Source: Saccopteryx bilineata (Eukaryota > Chordata > Mammalia > Chiroptera > Emballonuridae). From it: DNA of 64,000 bases. The translations under genes and the position numbers were made by a program. Of this stretch, positions 1 to 8,689 are shown one piece after another. Each line of letters starts with the position of its first letter. Within the stretch, counting starts at the first letter, position 1. The notes beneath the pieces are model-generated. The model did not search any database, was not told the DNA's origin, and worked only from the letters and a program-made list of their open reading frames with translations. The stretch lies in NCBI RefSeq assembly GCF_036850765.1, contig NC_089490.1:275356482-275420481 (forward strand), read 5' to 3'.

Positions 1-222
1 TACACCTGCTTTTTTTTGGATGTTATTTGCTTGGAGTATTGTTTTCCAGCCTTTCACTTTGAATTTGTTTTTATCCTTGTTACTTAGATGAGTTTCCTGT
101 AGGCAGCATACAGTTGGATTTTCTTTTTTAATCCATTCTGCTACTCTGTGCCTTTTTATTGGTGAGTTTAATCCGTTTACATTTAGTGTAATTATTGATA
201 CTTGTGAGTTCCCTATTGCCAT
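1..222 (-). CDS. L1 ORF2 protein, N-terminal endonuclease segment (partial)
   Basis: A frame starting with ATG at 222-220 on the minus strand stays open for 74 codons to the window edge. It encodes the start of the APE-like endonuclease of L1 ORF2p, which nicks target DNA for target-primed reverse transcription. The active-site residues expected in this part are present at the usual family positions: Asn14 in LNVNGLN and Glu43 in CLQETH, plus the SPIKRHR stretch. It ends at KKAGV at the edge. Whether the remaining ~1,200 residues are intact cannot be seen; the upstream ORF1 is frameshifted, so the copy is probably not autonomous. Confidence 0.72.
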   Translation of the reverse strand, partial: MAIGNSQVSIITLNVNGLNSPIKRHRVAEWIKKENPTVCCLQETHLSNKDKNKFKVKGWKTILQANNIQKKAGV

Positions 223-547
223 TTTATATCTTGCTTTCTTTAGTTTTGTGTCTTGTTTGATCCTTCTCTTTCGTTTTTCTATCTTTTGTTTTTATTTGGT
301 TGTATTCCATACATCTTTCCTCTGTTGCTATCTTTTTTATCTCATGTGCTTCTGTGGTGGTTTTTTCAATGGTGGTTACCTTTGAGTAATGAAAAGGGTC
401 CCTACCCTGTTCATTGTAGCGAACTATTTTGTGAGTACTTTTGCACTCCATCGTCCATTGCTACTGTTAATCTCCATCTTCTCCCCCTCTTTCTTTTTGT
501 TGTTGTCACAGTTTAAATTTGGTTTTATTGTGTTCTTCTTGGAGCTT

Positions 548-1551
548 TTACTTGTGGCTCTGGTTTTTTTTGTTCTTTGTATCTGATTGGAGAACCCCCT
601 TTAGTAATTCCTGGAGTGGGGGTTTTCTGATGATAAATTCCCTCATCTTTTCTGTATCTGTGAATGTTTTTATTTCTCCTTCGTATTTGAAGGATAGCTT
701 TGATGGGTATAGTATTCGTGGCTGAAAGTTCCTCTCTTTCAGGACTTTAAATATTGGGGTCCACTCTCTTCTAGCTTGTAGAGTTTCTGCTGAGAAATCT
801 GATGATAATCTAATGGGCTTTCCTTTATATGTTGTATTCTTCTTTTCCCTGGCTGCCTTGAGAATTTTTTCTTTGCTGTTGGTTTGTGTCAATTGCATTA
901 TGATATGCCTTGGACTAGGTTTGTTAGGGTTAAGAAAACTCGGAGTTCTGTTTGCTTCTTGAACTTGAGGCTTGAGGCTTTAGTTCTTTCCACAGGCTTG
1001 GGAAGTTCTCATCTATTATTTGTTTGAGTATGTTCTCCATTCCATTTTCTCTCTCTTCTCCCTCTGATATACTTATTATTCTTATGTTATTCTTTTTGAT
1101 GGAGTCAGATAATTCTTGTAGGGCTATCTCATTTTTTTTTAATTTTTGAGTCTCTTTCTTCTTCTCTCTGTTCTGCCTCAAGTTACTTGTCTTCTTTTTC
1201 ACTAATCCTCTCTTCTATCTGACCTGTTCTATTAGCTAAGCTTGTTACTTCGTTTTTCAGCTCGTGAATTGAGTTTTTCATTTCTGTTTGATTTGTTTTT
1301 ATAGTTTCAATTTCCTTGGACATATATTCTTTGTGTTCATTGAGTTGTTTTCTGAGCTCCCTAAATTGCCTTTCTGTGTTTTCTTGTATATCTCGGAGGA
1401 TTTTTAGGATTTCTATCTTGAATTCTCTGTCATTTAACTCCAAGGTTTCCAATATATTAAATTTTTTCTCCATAGATTTTTCCTCATCTAGCTGTGTTAC
1501 CTCTCTTTCTTTTGTATCCATGATATTTGATTTTCTCTTCCTTAATGGCAT
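548..1551 (-). pseudogene. L1 ORF1 (RNA-binding chaperone), frameshifted
   Basis: Three consecutive open pieces in three different frames together cover ORF1p. Codons from 1551 to 1183 start MPLRKRKSNIMDTKE and form a Glu/Lys/Leu-rich coiled coil used for trimerisation. 1202 to 930 holds the beginning of the RRM-like domain (ENILKQIIDENFPSL). 898 to 548 holds the C-terminal domain with the highly conserved GKPIRLSSDFSAETLQARRE. At least two frameshifts are needed: one near 1190-1200, and one near 925-933 where the RRM frame runs into a stop and the next frame continues with PSPRHIIM. All domains are present in order and at near-normal length, so this is a relatively young copy broken by small indels. 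ORF1p normally coats L1 RNA in the cytoplasm. Confidence 0.85.
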
Positions 1552-2223
1552 CTGAGGGTGGTTTTGTTGATAGTATTAATGAGATTTAATAAAGAATGAA
1601 AAGTTAAAAAAAATAAAAAAATAATAAAAAAAATTAAAAATCAAAAAGAGTTGATTTTTAAAAAAAATTAATAATGAAATAAAGAAAATTAAAATAAAAT
1701 AAAAATTTTAAAAAAAGGAAATTATTCCCCCCTCCTTTTTTCCTCTCCTCTCCTCTCCCCTCTTTCTTGAGAAAATCTTGTGGTGAACTGTGAATTATAA
1801 CAAACAATGCCTGTGATGGAGGGCCTGAATTGGGGAAAAGTAATAAAGGGGCAAAAAAGAAAAAAAAGAAAAAAGAAAATAAAAGAGCGTATGGACCCAC
1901 AAAAAGCAAATAAGGAAAAAATTTGGGTCAAGAATAAAATGATTTGCTTTTAGATGTTGGTTGTCTAAGAGTTATGATGAGAGGAATATGAGGAAAACAG
2001 AAAAATGGGGGGACAAATTAAAAAATTACTATTGTATTTAGTGGAACAAGAACTAGATAATATGGAGAGCCAGGGATGGGAGCACTGCTAGTGAGTTAAA
2101 TAGGTGAAGTAAAAAATCCCCAAAATGCCACAAACATAAGTTTGAGTCCCAGATAAGATAATTTGTTTGTTATTGAGGTTTGAATGAGAGGAGATGTAAA
2201 GGAGAAAGGAAGAAACTAATATA

Positions 2224-2313
2224 GAGGGAGAAAAGAAAGAGAGAGAGAGAGAAAAAAAGAGGGAACCACTAAAAGAAGTAAAAAGAAAGGAGAGAGAGAG
2301 AGAGAGAGAGAGA
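2224..2313. repeat. GA-rich simple repeat
   Basis: Runs of GAGAGA and AAAGAGAGAG lie within the L1 5' UTR, the longest a pure (GA)n tract near 2291-2313. It reads as low-complexity purine sequence and would be a pyrimidine tract in the L1 sense strand. Confidence 0.8.
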
Positions 2314-2950
2314 GTTAAGGGTTTTGGAGTGCAACCCTCATAGAGAGAAAGGAAGAGAAGAGAAAAGATAATGGGAGATGTAACACTTATGGGTAGTGTA
2401 GTTCAAGGAGAGGAGAGAGTAAGACCGGCAGAGAGTTAATCGGCCAAATTGGAGGAGGAAAAAAAGTATCAAGAATGAAGATAGGAGAAACAAACGAACA
2501 AATATAATAAAATGGAATAGGTTATAAAGTCTGCAGATTATTCTTGATTTTGAGAGGTTATCTTCTTGCTTTTTCTTTTCTCTCCCTCTTCCTGGTCGGT
2601 GACTCTGTACCCCCGGTTCTGCCCCTTTGGCACGCTCAGGTAGAGGTTTGCAGTTGATAAGTCTCTATGGCAATGTCATGTATTGTGCTTTAGTCTCGTT
2701 GGCAGTCGAGGCTCATTAGCATTTATAGGTTCTGACAGTGAGAGAGTCCGTGTTCCTGAAGCCTTTCTCCTAGTCTTTCATTCCTCAATTAGTAGCCTGA
2801 TAATCCAGCTATGGGGTTGCTGCTGCCTCTGCCTGGATAGTAAGAGGCTCAAAGAGCTGGCAACTCCCCACTCTATTTCCACTCAGCACAGGGCTCTGGG
2901 TAAGGCTCAGTCAGTCAGAGCTGCTAGCATAATCAGGCGGGCTTTCCGCC

Positions 2951-3560
2951 CACTCAAAGACCTCTGGCTCTGCCACTCTGTCCGGTAACACAGGCGGGTG
3001 CCCACTTCCGGGGCGCTTGGAGGAAACTCTCACTCACTGTCTGCGACCAGGATATCTGGCCAGCAGTCTCACGCTCTGAGTGAAACCCCCAACCGCAGGG
3101 AAAAGTTGCAGCGTTGGAATTGAGTCTCGCTCCGTCCCCGTGCGTGGCTTTTGCAAGGCGCTGGTGCGGCCCGAGATCCCGCTTTGGCCCACACAAAGGC
3201 CCCTGACTCTGCCCCTCTGTGCGATAACACGGGCGCGCACTGCCGAGGCACTCAGAGGAATCTCTCATTCACTATCTGCGCACGCAAACCAGGATATGAG
3301 GCCGGCCGCGTTTCCCTCTGAGTGAAACCCCCTCCAGCACGGAAAATCTCCACCGTTGGAATTAGTTCTCACTCCCTCCTTTGCGTGACTTTCCCAGGGC
3401 GCTGGGGCTGCCCAGAGACTCTGCCCTCAGCCCACAGAAAGGCCTCTGACCCTGCCTCTCCGTGGGGCAACACGGGCACCCACTCCCGGGGCCTAGGAAG
3501 AAATCTCTCGCCCACTAACTGCGCGCACGCCGACCAGGAGACCAGGTAAAATGGCCGCTC
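2951..3560 (-). repeat. Tandem ~240 bp monomers in the L1 5' UTR
   Basis: The same block recurs at 2951, 3190 and 3433 (spacing 239 and 243 bp). Each copy opens with a CACWSAAAGR-like segment, then 'CTCTGRCYCTGCC', a 'TAACACRGGCG'-like segment, a GAAACTCTC/GAATCTCTC/GAAATCTCTC segment and a 'CCAGGA' segment. The first two units also contain GAGTGAAACCCCC. Two units are complete and the third is partial toward the L1 5' end. This is the architecture of monomer-type L1 promoters known from mouse (A, Tf, Gf), although the sequence itself is unrelated as far as can be judged by eye. Confidence 0.7.
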
Positions 3561-4125
3561 CGCTTGTCTTTCTTTGTTTGGGTTTGGCGCGAGTGTTAGC
3601 TTGTATTGCCTGGGTTGCCACAGGATCAGTTTTTCCTCGGCTTGGATCTCCATGCCACAGCCTGGTTCGGCCGTTTGTGCTGCGGCCTGGATCTATTCAC
3701 CTCCTTTGCCCGCCTCAGTTTCTATATTCACAGTTACCAGAGAAAGCCGCCCTGTTTAGGTTAGTGAGGAAGGCGGAGCATTTCTTACTCCCTATTTCCT
3801 TCGGGGTTTGGTTATATATTTAGCCAATTTTTCACTCAACCATACCTTTGGGTGTATTGCGAAGCATCTGGAGGCTCCAAGTATAGGTTTTTCTGTTTTT
3901 GGTTGAAGATCTTGTTGAGTTTTGGGGGAGATTTATCGGTATCACTTCCTACCCCGCCATTACTCTGACATCAGGGCGTTGTATACAGTTTTTAAGTTTC
4001 AAGAAGACATGTGTTCTACAGCAGAGCACTGCAATTACTATCATATTATAATGAGTTTCCTCACGTCTTTATTTCTCCTGGAACTAATAGTCTCCTGTTT
4101 CTGGCTAGGTAAGATACACTTTCAG

Positions 4126-4300
4126 AAGACCTGGATTAGAAAACGGCCAATCTCCTCACCAGCTCCATGCCCCTGCATGAGCCTTTTCACCTCTTAGTTC
4201 TGCTTGTTTCTCTATAAATAGGTACAATTGTACCTGCTGCCTCTTAAAGTTGTCATTTAGATTAAGAGAGACAAAGTATCTGAAAATCTCTGATGGAGTG
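4126..4300 (+). repeat. MIR-like SINE fragment
   Basis: The central and 3' part resembles MIR: 'CTCACC..CTTTTCACCTC', a 'TAAATAGGTACAATTGTACCTGC' type segment, then 'GATTAAGAGAGAC'. In MIR this corresponds to the conserved core followed by the region where tRNA similarity has ended. It is highly diverged, so a profile search is needed to confirm it. Confidence 0.4.
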
Positions 4301-4861
4301 CAAAAAAGTATAGGTGTTACCAAGTAAAGAAAATATTCCTTTCTTAAAAGAGCTATCAACACTGGGGCAGGCTGGGTAGAATGTGTGTTATTCTTACCAG
4401 CCATGCCAGAATTATTGCCAAGAACATTCACACAACAGTTAAGTTTTGAGTGCAGTCTTTTGTTCTTGTTCATGCCTGATAACTTCACAGTATCAAGGCT
4501 CTGATGATTATTATGTCCCTCATATTACACATATTATTCTGAGTATTTTTATTGCAAATGATATTAAGTTCCCCTGGAAATTAGCTGGAAAGTTGCCTTC
4601 CTTTGTTTTAGGTTTTCAATAAAAAAATAAAATTAAAAAAATAAAAAAAACTTATTTGGTATCAACCTTTAGCCCTTTAAGTTCTAATAAAAATGCTCCA
4701 AGGAAGAATAGGAATTTGGCAAAGTGATATTTGGTTTCACTTGGTGACAATTACCTCTTCATTCAGAAGGATTTCTAAGCCCATGACCAGCTCAGTGACC
4801 AGCACATATCGGACTGGAAGTCTGCATCTATTACTGAAACCCACGAAAGGTGTGTGGGAAG

Positions 4862-4940
4862 TGGCAGAGGGCAGTGGTCAGGAACCTGGCTCCTAGAAAC
4901 TCTAGTCGGAGGTTTGAATTCCCAGTTCTTCTATTTGCTC
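4862..4940 (+). repeat. MIR-like SINE head fragment
   Basis: GCAGTGGTCAGGAACCTGG followed by GGTTTGAATTCCCAG and TTCTTCTATTTGC matches the layout of the tRNA-like MIR head (B-box-like GTTTGAATTCC, then the short Y-rich stretch). It is short and diverged. Confidence 0.42.
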
Positions 4941-5344
4941 TATTCTGTCATGTTCCAACATGAAATAGAAGGCACATTGGAAACTGGGACACTTGAGGAT
5001 TTTTACCCGGGGAGTATTTACAAAGGTTCAGTGCAGGAGAACCACAAGGCAGGGCTCAGGAAACCAGGGCTGGCAGCAAAAGAGCTATTGCCAAGTCGAG
5101 GCCTGAAAAGGTGAGAGAAAGGTGCAGGAGCCGGGCTGCAGGAGGAGAATCCTATAGGCTTGGTCTCATTGACAGAAGCCAGCCCAAAGGGATCTCTAGT
5201 GAGGACACCAGGACAAAATCTTTACTTGTTGTCAAAGCTTCCTGATGGACAACCCCACATGGAAGCCAAGGGTGGACAGCAGGGAACAGGAGTGAGAACA
5301 CAGGACAGACAGTGGGAAAGAGCAGCATATTCCCTGTGAGAAAG

Positions 5345-5475
5345 GACTGATTTGAGCCTAGACTCCTGGCTGCAAAATAAGAATAGTGATAATGTCTACT
5401 CTTTAGAGTTAAGGTATTATACAAAATACATTTAAACACAGGCCTCAGCACATAAAAATTCATCCTTAAATGCTT
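5345..5475 (+). repeat. MIR-like SINE fragment
   Basis: The order 'CTGGCTGCAAAATAAGAATA', then 'GATAATGTCTACTC', then 'TTAAGGTATTATACAAAA' and 'AGGCCTCAGCACATA' follows the MIR core and tail. No target duplications are expected at this age. Confidence 0.42.
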
Positions 5476-5984
5476 CTTGATGATGATGTCCTCATCTACC
5501 TGTTCAGAGAAAGAAGATGATGCTACTAATGCAACAGTGAAGGACAAGATTTGAAAAGTGGGGTGATGAAGAAGGAAAAGAGATATTATTCTTGTAAGCC
5601 ACTGCCTGGTCCTGTCTCACATCCTTTTCTGCTACTTCTGACTCTAGACTTCTTAAAGGAGGCAACAGCAAGATGAATTCTCTAGGAACTGAAGCAAAGA
5701 AGGGGAAATAAGCAGATGAATGTTGGCAGGCAGAGGAAGTGGTGGGTTCAAGGCTCAGAGTAGGAGACGCAGAGGGGTTTCTGAATTGCAAGTATTCTCA
5801 GAATGGTGGAAAAGGTGAGGGAAGCTAATGAAACGTGAGGCAAGCAAGAAAGGCAGTGGAGAGGCTGAAGAGAGCCCTGGATGGCAGGCATGGAATTGGA
5901 CTTCTGCCTTGTAGGAAAGAGAAATTTATTGCATTATTTTAATCAGGATTATGACTTGAGAACTTTTAAAAATGTAATCAATAA

Positions 5985-6190
5985 CATAAAGGATGAAATA
6001 GAGAAAAAATGAAACAGGAGATATCACTATAGCTCCTGCAGTCATTAACAAGATAATAAAGAAACACTATAAACAGTTTTATGCTCATATATTCAACAAC
6101 TTAGAAGAAATGAACCAATTGCTCAAAACCACAAACTACTAAAATGCAATCAAGGTGAAATAGATCATCTAAAATACACTATAACCATTT
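5985..6190 (+). repeat. Old L1 ORF2 fragment
   Basis: 'AATCAATAACATAAAGG', 'TATAAACAGTTTTATGCTCA' and 'AACAACTTAGAAGAAATGAA' read as the linker before the reverse transcriptase domain of L1 ORF2, with several stops. The same segment occurs near 39690-39770 in the larger L1 of this window. Confidence 0.5.
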
Positions 6191-6489
6191 AACACATTTA
6201 AACTTCTAGGGTCTCATCTTTCTTTGTATTCACCTGTTAAATGGGGAAAGTGAGCAGGTGAAGAAGGCACACCTACATTTAATGGCCTGAAGTTGGATAT
6301 ATTACATATCACTTTGGTCTCACATCCCACTAGTAAGAATCAGTTGCGTGGCCCTACTCAGATGCAAGTCCTGAACAATATAGTCTACTTATGAACTTAG
6401 GAGGATGAGAACAGGGATGCTAGTGAGTGCAAAGAGAGAGGTATATGGAGTATCTCCTCCCAATATTTGAAAGCTAATTAATACTACTA

Positions 6490-6592
6490 ATCATAGCCAT
6501 CATAATGGTCATCATCATCACCATCATAGTCATCATCATCACCATAACCATCATCGCCATCATTGTCATCATTATCTTTATCATTATCATTA
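6490..6592. repeat. Imperfect (ATC/CAT)n microsatellite
   Basis: About 100 bp of CATCATCATCACCATCATAG-type triplets, interrupted by CAT-to-TAT and CAT-to-CGC changes. No reading frame of interest accompanies it. Confidence 0.85.
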
Positions 6593-6633
6593 TTTCCACT
6601 GCAGCCCATTGGCAAAAACTAGGTATGTATCTT

Positions 6634-6722
6634 GTACTGAGTTGAATAATATCCCTTCAAAATTCATGTCTTCCTGGAACTTGTGAATTTGACCTTATTT
6701 GGAAATAGGCTCTTGAGCTATC
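6634..6722 (+). repeat. MLT1-like MaLR LTR, 5' piece
   Basis: 'TGTACTGAGTTGAATAATAT' followed by 'GACCTTATTTGGAAATAGG' is the diagnostic start of MLT1-type MaLR LTRs. The LTR stops at an L1 insertion and resumes at about 8318, so this is the left part of a split element. Confidence 0.6.
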
Positions 6723-6789
6723 TAAAATTTTGGTGAAAATAAACAAGATTAAAGAATCTTTGGCTCAATTTTGCTTGTATTATATGGTA

Positions 6790-8265
6790 ATTCTAGTTTT
6801 AATATTTTGAAAAGTCTCTATACTTCTCAGCATAAAGAATGCACCATTTTACATTCCAACCAACAGTGTACGAAGGTTCTAATTTCTCTACATCTTTGTC
6901 AATATTATCTTTTGTTTCTTTAATAATAACTATCCTAACAGATATGAGGTAATATCATAGTGTGATTTTAATTTGCACTTCCCTAATTATTAGTAATGAT
7001 GAGCACCTTTTTATATACCTATTGTTCTATTATATGTCTGATTTGGAAAATGTTTATTCAAGTCCATTGCCCATTTTTAAAATTGAGTTTTGTTTGCTTT
7101 TTTTCTATTGAGTTGTAGGAGTTTCTTGTATATTTTGAACCTAAATACTTTGCCAGATATATGGTTTTAAAATAATTTCTCTTGTTATGTAGATATGTAG
7201 GATATGTTTTTACTGTAAATAGTTTCCTTTGCTGTGTACAAGCTTTTTAGTTTCATGCAGTTGCGCTTGTTCATTTTGGTTTTGTTACTTGTGCTTTTAG
7301 TGTCACATCCAAGAAATCAATACCAAGCCCAATGCCATAAAGCTTTTTGCCTTTGTTTTCTTCTAGATATGTTACAGCTTCAGGTCTTACATTTAAATCT
7401 TTAATCCATTTTGAGTTGATTTTTTTGTATAGTATAAAAGAATTTAGTTTTATTTTTTTACAGGTGAATTTTCAATTTTCCCAGCATAAAATAAATTCTC
7501 TTTTTTCTTCTGTTTTCTTTCATCATTGTTGAAAATCAATTGACTATGTATGTGTGGGTTAATTTCAGAGCTCTCTATTCTGTTCCATTAGTCTTTAGAT
7601 ATAAACCCAAAAGAATTAAAATCAGGATCTCAAAGAGATGTCTGCACTCTCATGTTTATTGCAGCACTATTCCCAATAGCCAAGATATGGGAAAAAAAAC
7701 AAATGTCTACTGACAGACCAATGGATAAAGAAATGTGGTATGTATATACAATGGGGTATTATCTGGCCTTATAAAAAGAAGTTCTGTTATTTGTGACAAC
7801 ATGGATGAACCTGGAGGATATTATGCTAAGTGAAATAAGCCAGTCATAGGAGAAATACTATGTGATTTCACTTATATAAGATATATAAAGAGGTCAACTT
7901 AAGCAGAGACTTAAGCAGAGACCATGGTCTTGGGAGAGGGAAATGGCAAGTTATTCAATTGGTAGAGTTTCAGTTGTGCAAGTTGAGTAAATTTAGAGAT
8001 CTGCCATACAGCAAAGCACAATGAGTTAACAAGATGTTGTGCACTTAAAACATGTGTTGAGAAAGTAGATGTCATGTTAAGTGTTTTTATCACAAAAAAA
8101 AGGCAGAATACAGGAAAAATTTTGAAGGTGATAGATATGTCCAATACCTTGATTTGTGTGATAGCAGGTATTCATATATGTCTAAATTCATCAAATTATG
8201 TATTATATACATTAAAATATGTACAGTGTATAGTAGGTTAATTATACTTCAGTAAAGCTGTTAAC
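6790..8265. mobile_element. 5'-inverted L1 (twin-priming product) within an MLT1 LTR
   Basis: Two oppositely oriented L1 ORF2 segments abut near 7592. Positions 6790-7591 read as L1 on the minus strand (for example 'CCATTTTACATTCCAACCAA' and 'CACTTCCCTAATTATTAGTA', ending 'CTCTATTCTGTTCCATTAG'). Positions 7594-8265 read as the L1 3' end on the plus strand ('CATGTTTATTGCAGCACTAT', 'AACATGGATGAACCTGGAGG'). Compared with the L1 at 36.8-43.1 kb, the inverted segment corresponds to ORF2 positions just upstream of those in the plus segment, with a small gap. This is the signature of twin-priming inversion during L1 integration. All reading frames are broken. Confidence 0.7.
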
Positions 8266-8317
8266 ATTTTTTTGTTTGGAGTCCTAAAATTTCAACATGT
8301 AGCAGGCATGAATCTGA

Positions 8318-8682
8318 GGGTAATAGTGGATGTATCAGTGGGAAGGAAGGGTCATTGAAATCAAGTTAAGATGAGATCATAATGGATTAGAGCAGGCCCT
8401 AACTCTGTGACAGTTGTTTCTATAAGAAACTTGGACACACACACACACACACAGAAAACATGCTATGAAGACTCGGACACCAAGGCTCACCAAGGCTCAC
8501 CAGCAAACACCAGAATCTAAAGAGAAAAGAAAGAAAATTCTTCCCTTGAGCCTCAGAAGCTCTTCCCTGCTGTCTTCTTAATTTTGGACTTCCAGCCTTT
8601 GGAACTTGAGACAATAACTTTCTGTTGTTTAAAGGCATCAAATTTGTGTTACTTTGTATAGCAGCCACAGGAAATTAATGCA
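8318..8682 (+). repeat. MLT1-like MaLR LTR, 3' piece
   Basis: 'ATCAAGTTAAGATGAGATCA' and 'AGAGCAGGCCCTAACTC' resume the MLT1 consensus interrupted at 6722. The piece ends with 'GGACTTCCAGCC', 'TTTCTGTTGTTTAAAGGCAT' and 'GGAAATTAATGCA', the usual MLT1 3' end. A (CA)n run sits inside it at 8433-8452. Confidence 0.6.
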
Positions 8683-8689
8683 TGGCTCT

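Larger units (their letters stand above)
1..3975 (-). mobile_element. LINE-1, 5' portion, continues off left edge
   Basis: A minus-strand L1. Reading right to left there is a 5' UTR (about 3975 to 1552), an ORF1 remnant (1551-548), a short inter-ORF spacer and the start of ORF2 (222-1). The 5' terminus is placed near 3975, where the minus strand reads GTAATGGCGGGGTAGG, containing a YY1-like ATGGCGG core as found at many L1 5' ends. The rest of ORF2, the 3' UTR and the poly(A) lie outside the window, so target duplications cannot be checked. Full-length 5' ends are uncommon among L1 copies. The order ORF1 then ORF2 and the clear protein matches make the family assignment secure; the exact 5' base is an estimate. 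Confidence 0.88.
1552..3975 (-). promoter_or_regulatory. L1 5' UTR/promoter region of the minus-strand copy
   Basis: The ~2.4 kb between the ORF1 start and the 5' terminus has no credible coding frame. Two compositional zones are visible. Positions ~1580-2540 are A/G-rich on the plus strand, with a GA run at ~2291-2313 and A-rich spacers. Positions ~2600-3975 are G+C richer with many CpG dinucleotides, especially 2950-3570. L1 5' UTRs carry an internal RNA polymerase II promoter; here that role is inferred from position. YY1-like cores occur near 3549 (AAAATGGCCGC on the plus strand) and near the 5' end (ATGGCGG on the minus strand). Confidence 0.6.
3976..6630. other. Mostly unique intergenic sequence with small repeat fossils
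   Basis: No coding gene is seen. The stretch contains two MIR-like pieces (4862-4940, 5345-5475), a MIR-like block near 4126-4300, an A-rich run (4617-4651), an old L1 ORF2 scrap (5985-6190) and an imperfect CAT/ATC repeat (6490-6592). The remaining bases look like ordinary unique mammalian sequence. Confidence 0.6.

Noticed and set aside
1658..1931. Poly-Phe/Leu minus-strand open frames
   Set aside because: Translations of A-rich low-complexity sequence in the L1 5' UTR.
8433..8452. (CA)n tract as a special feature
   Set aside because: Ordinary short microsatellite inside an MLT1 LTR.
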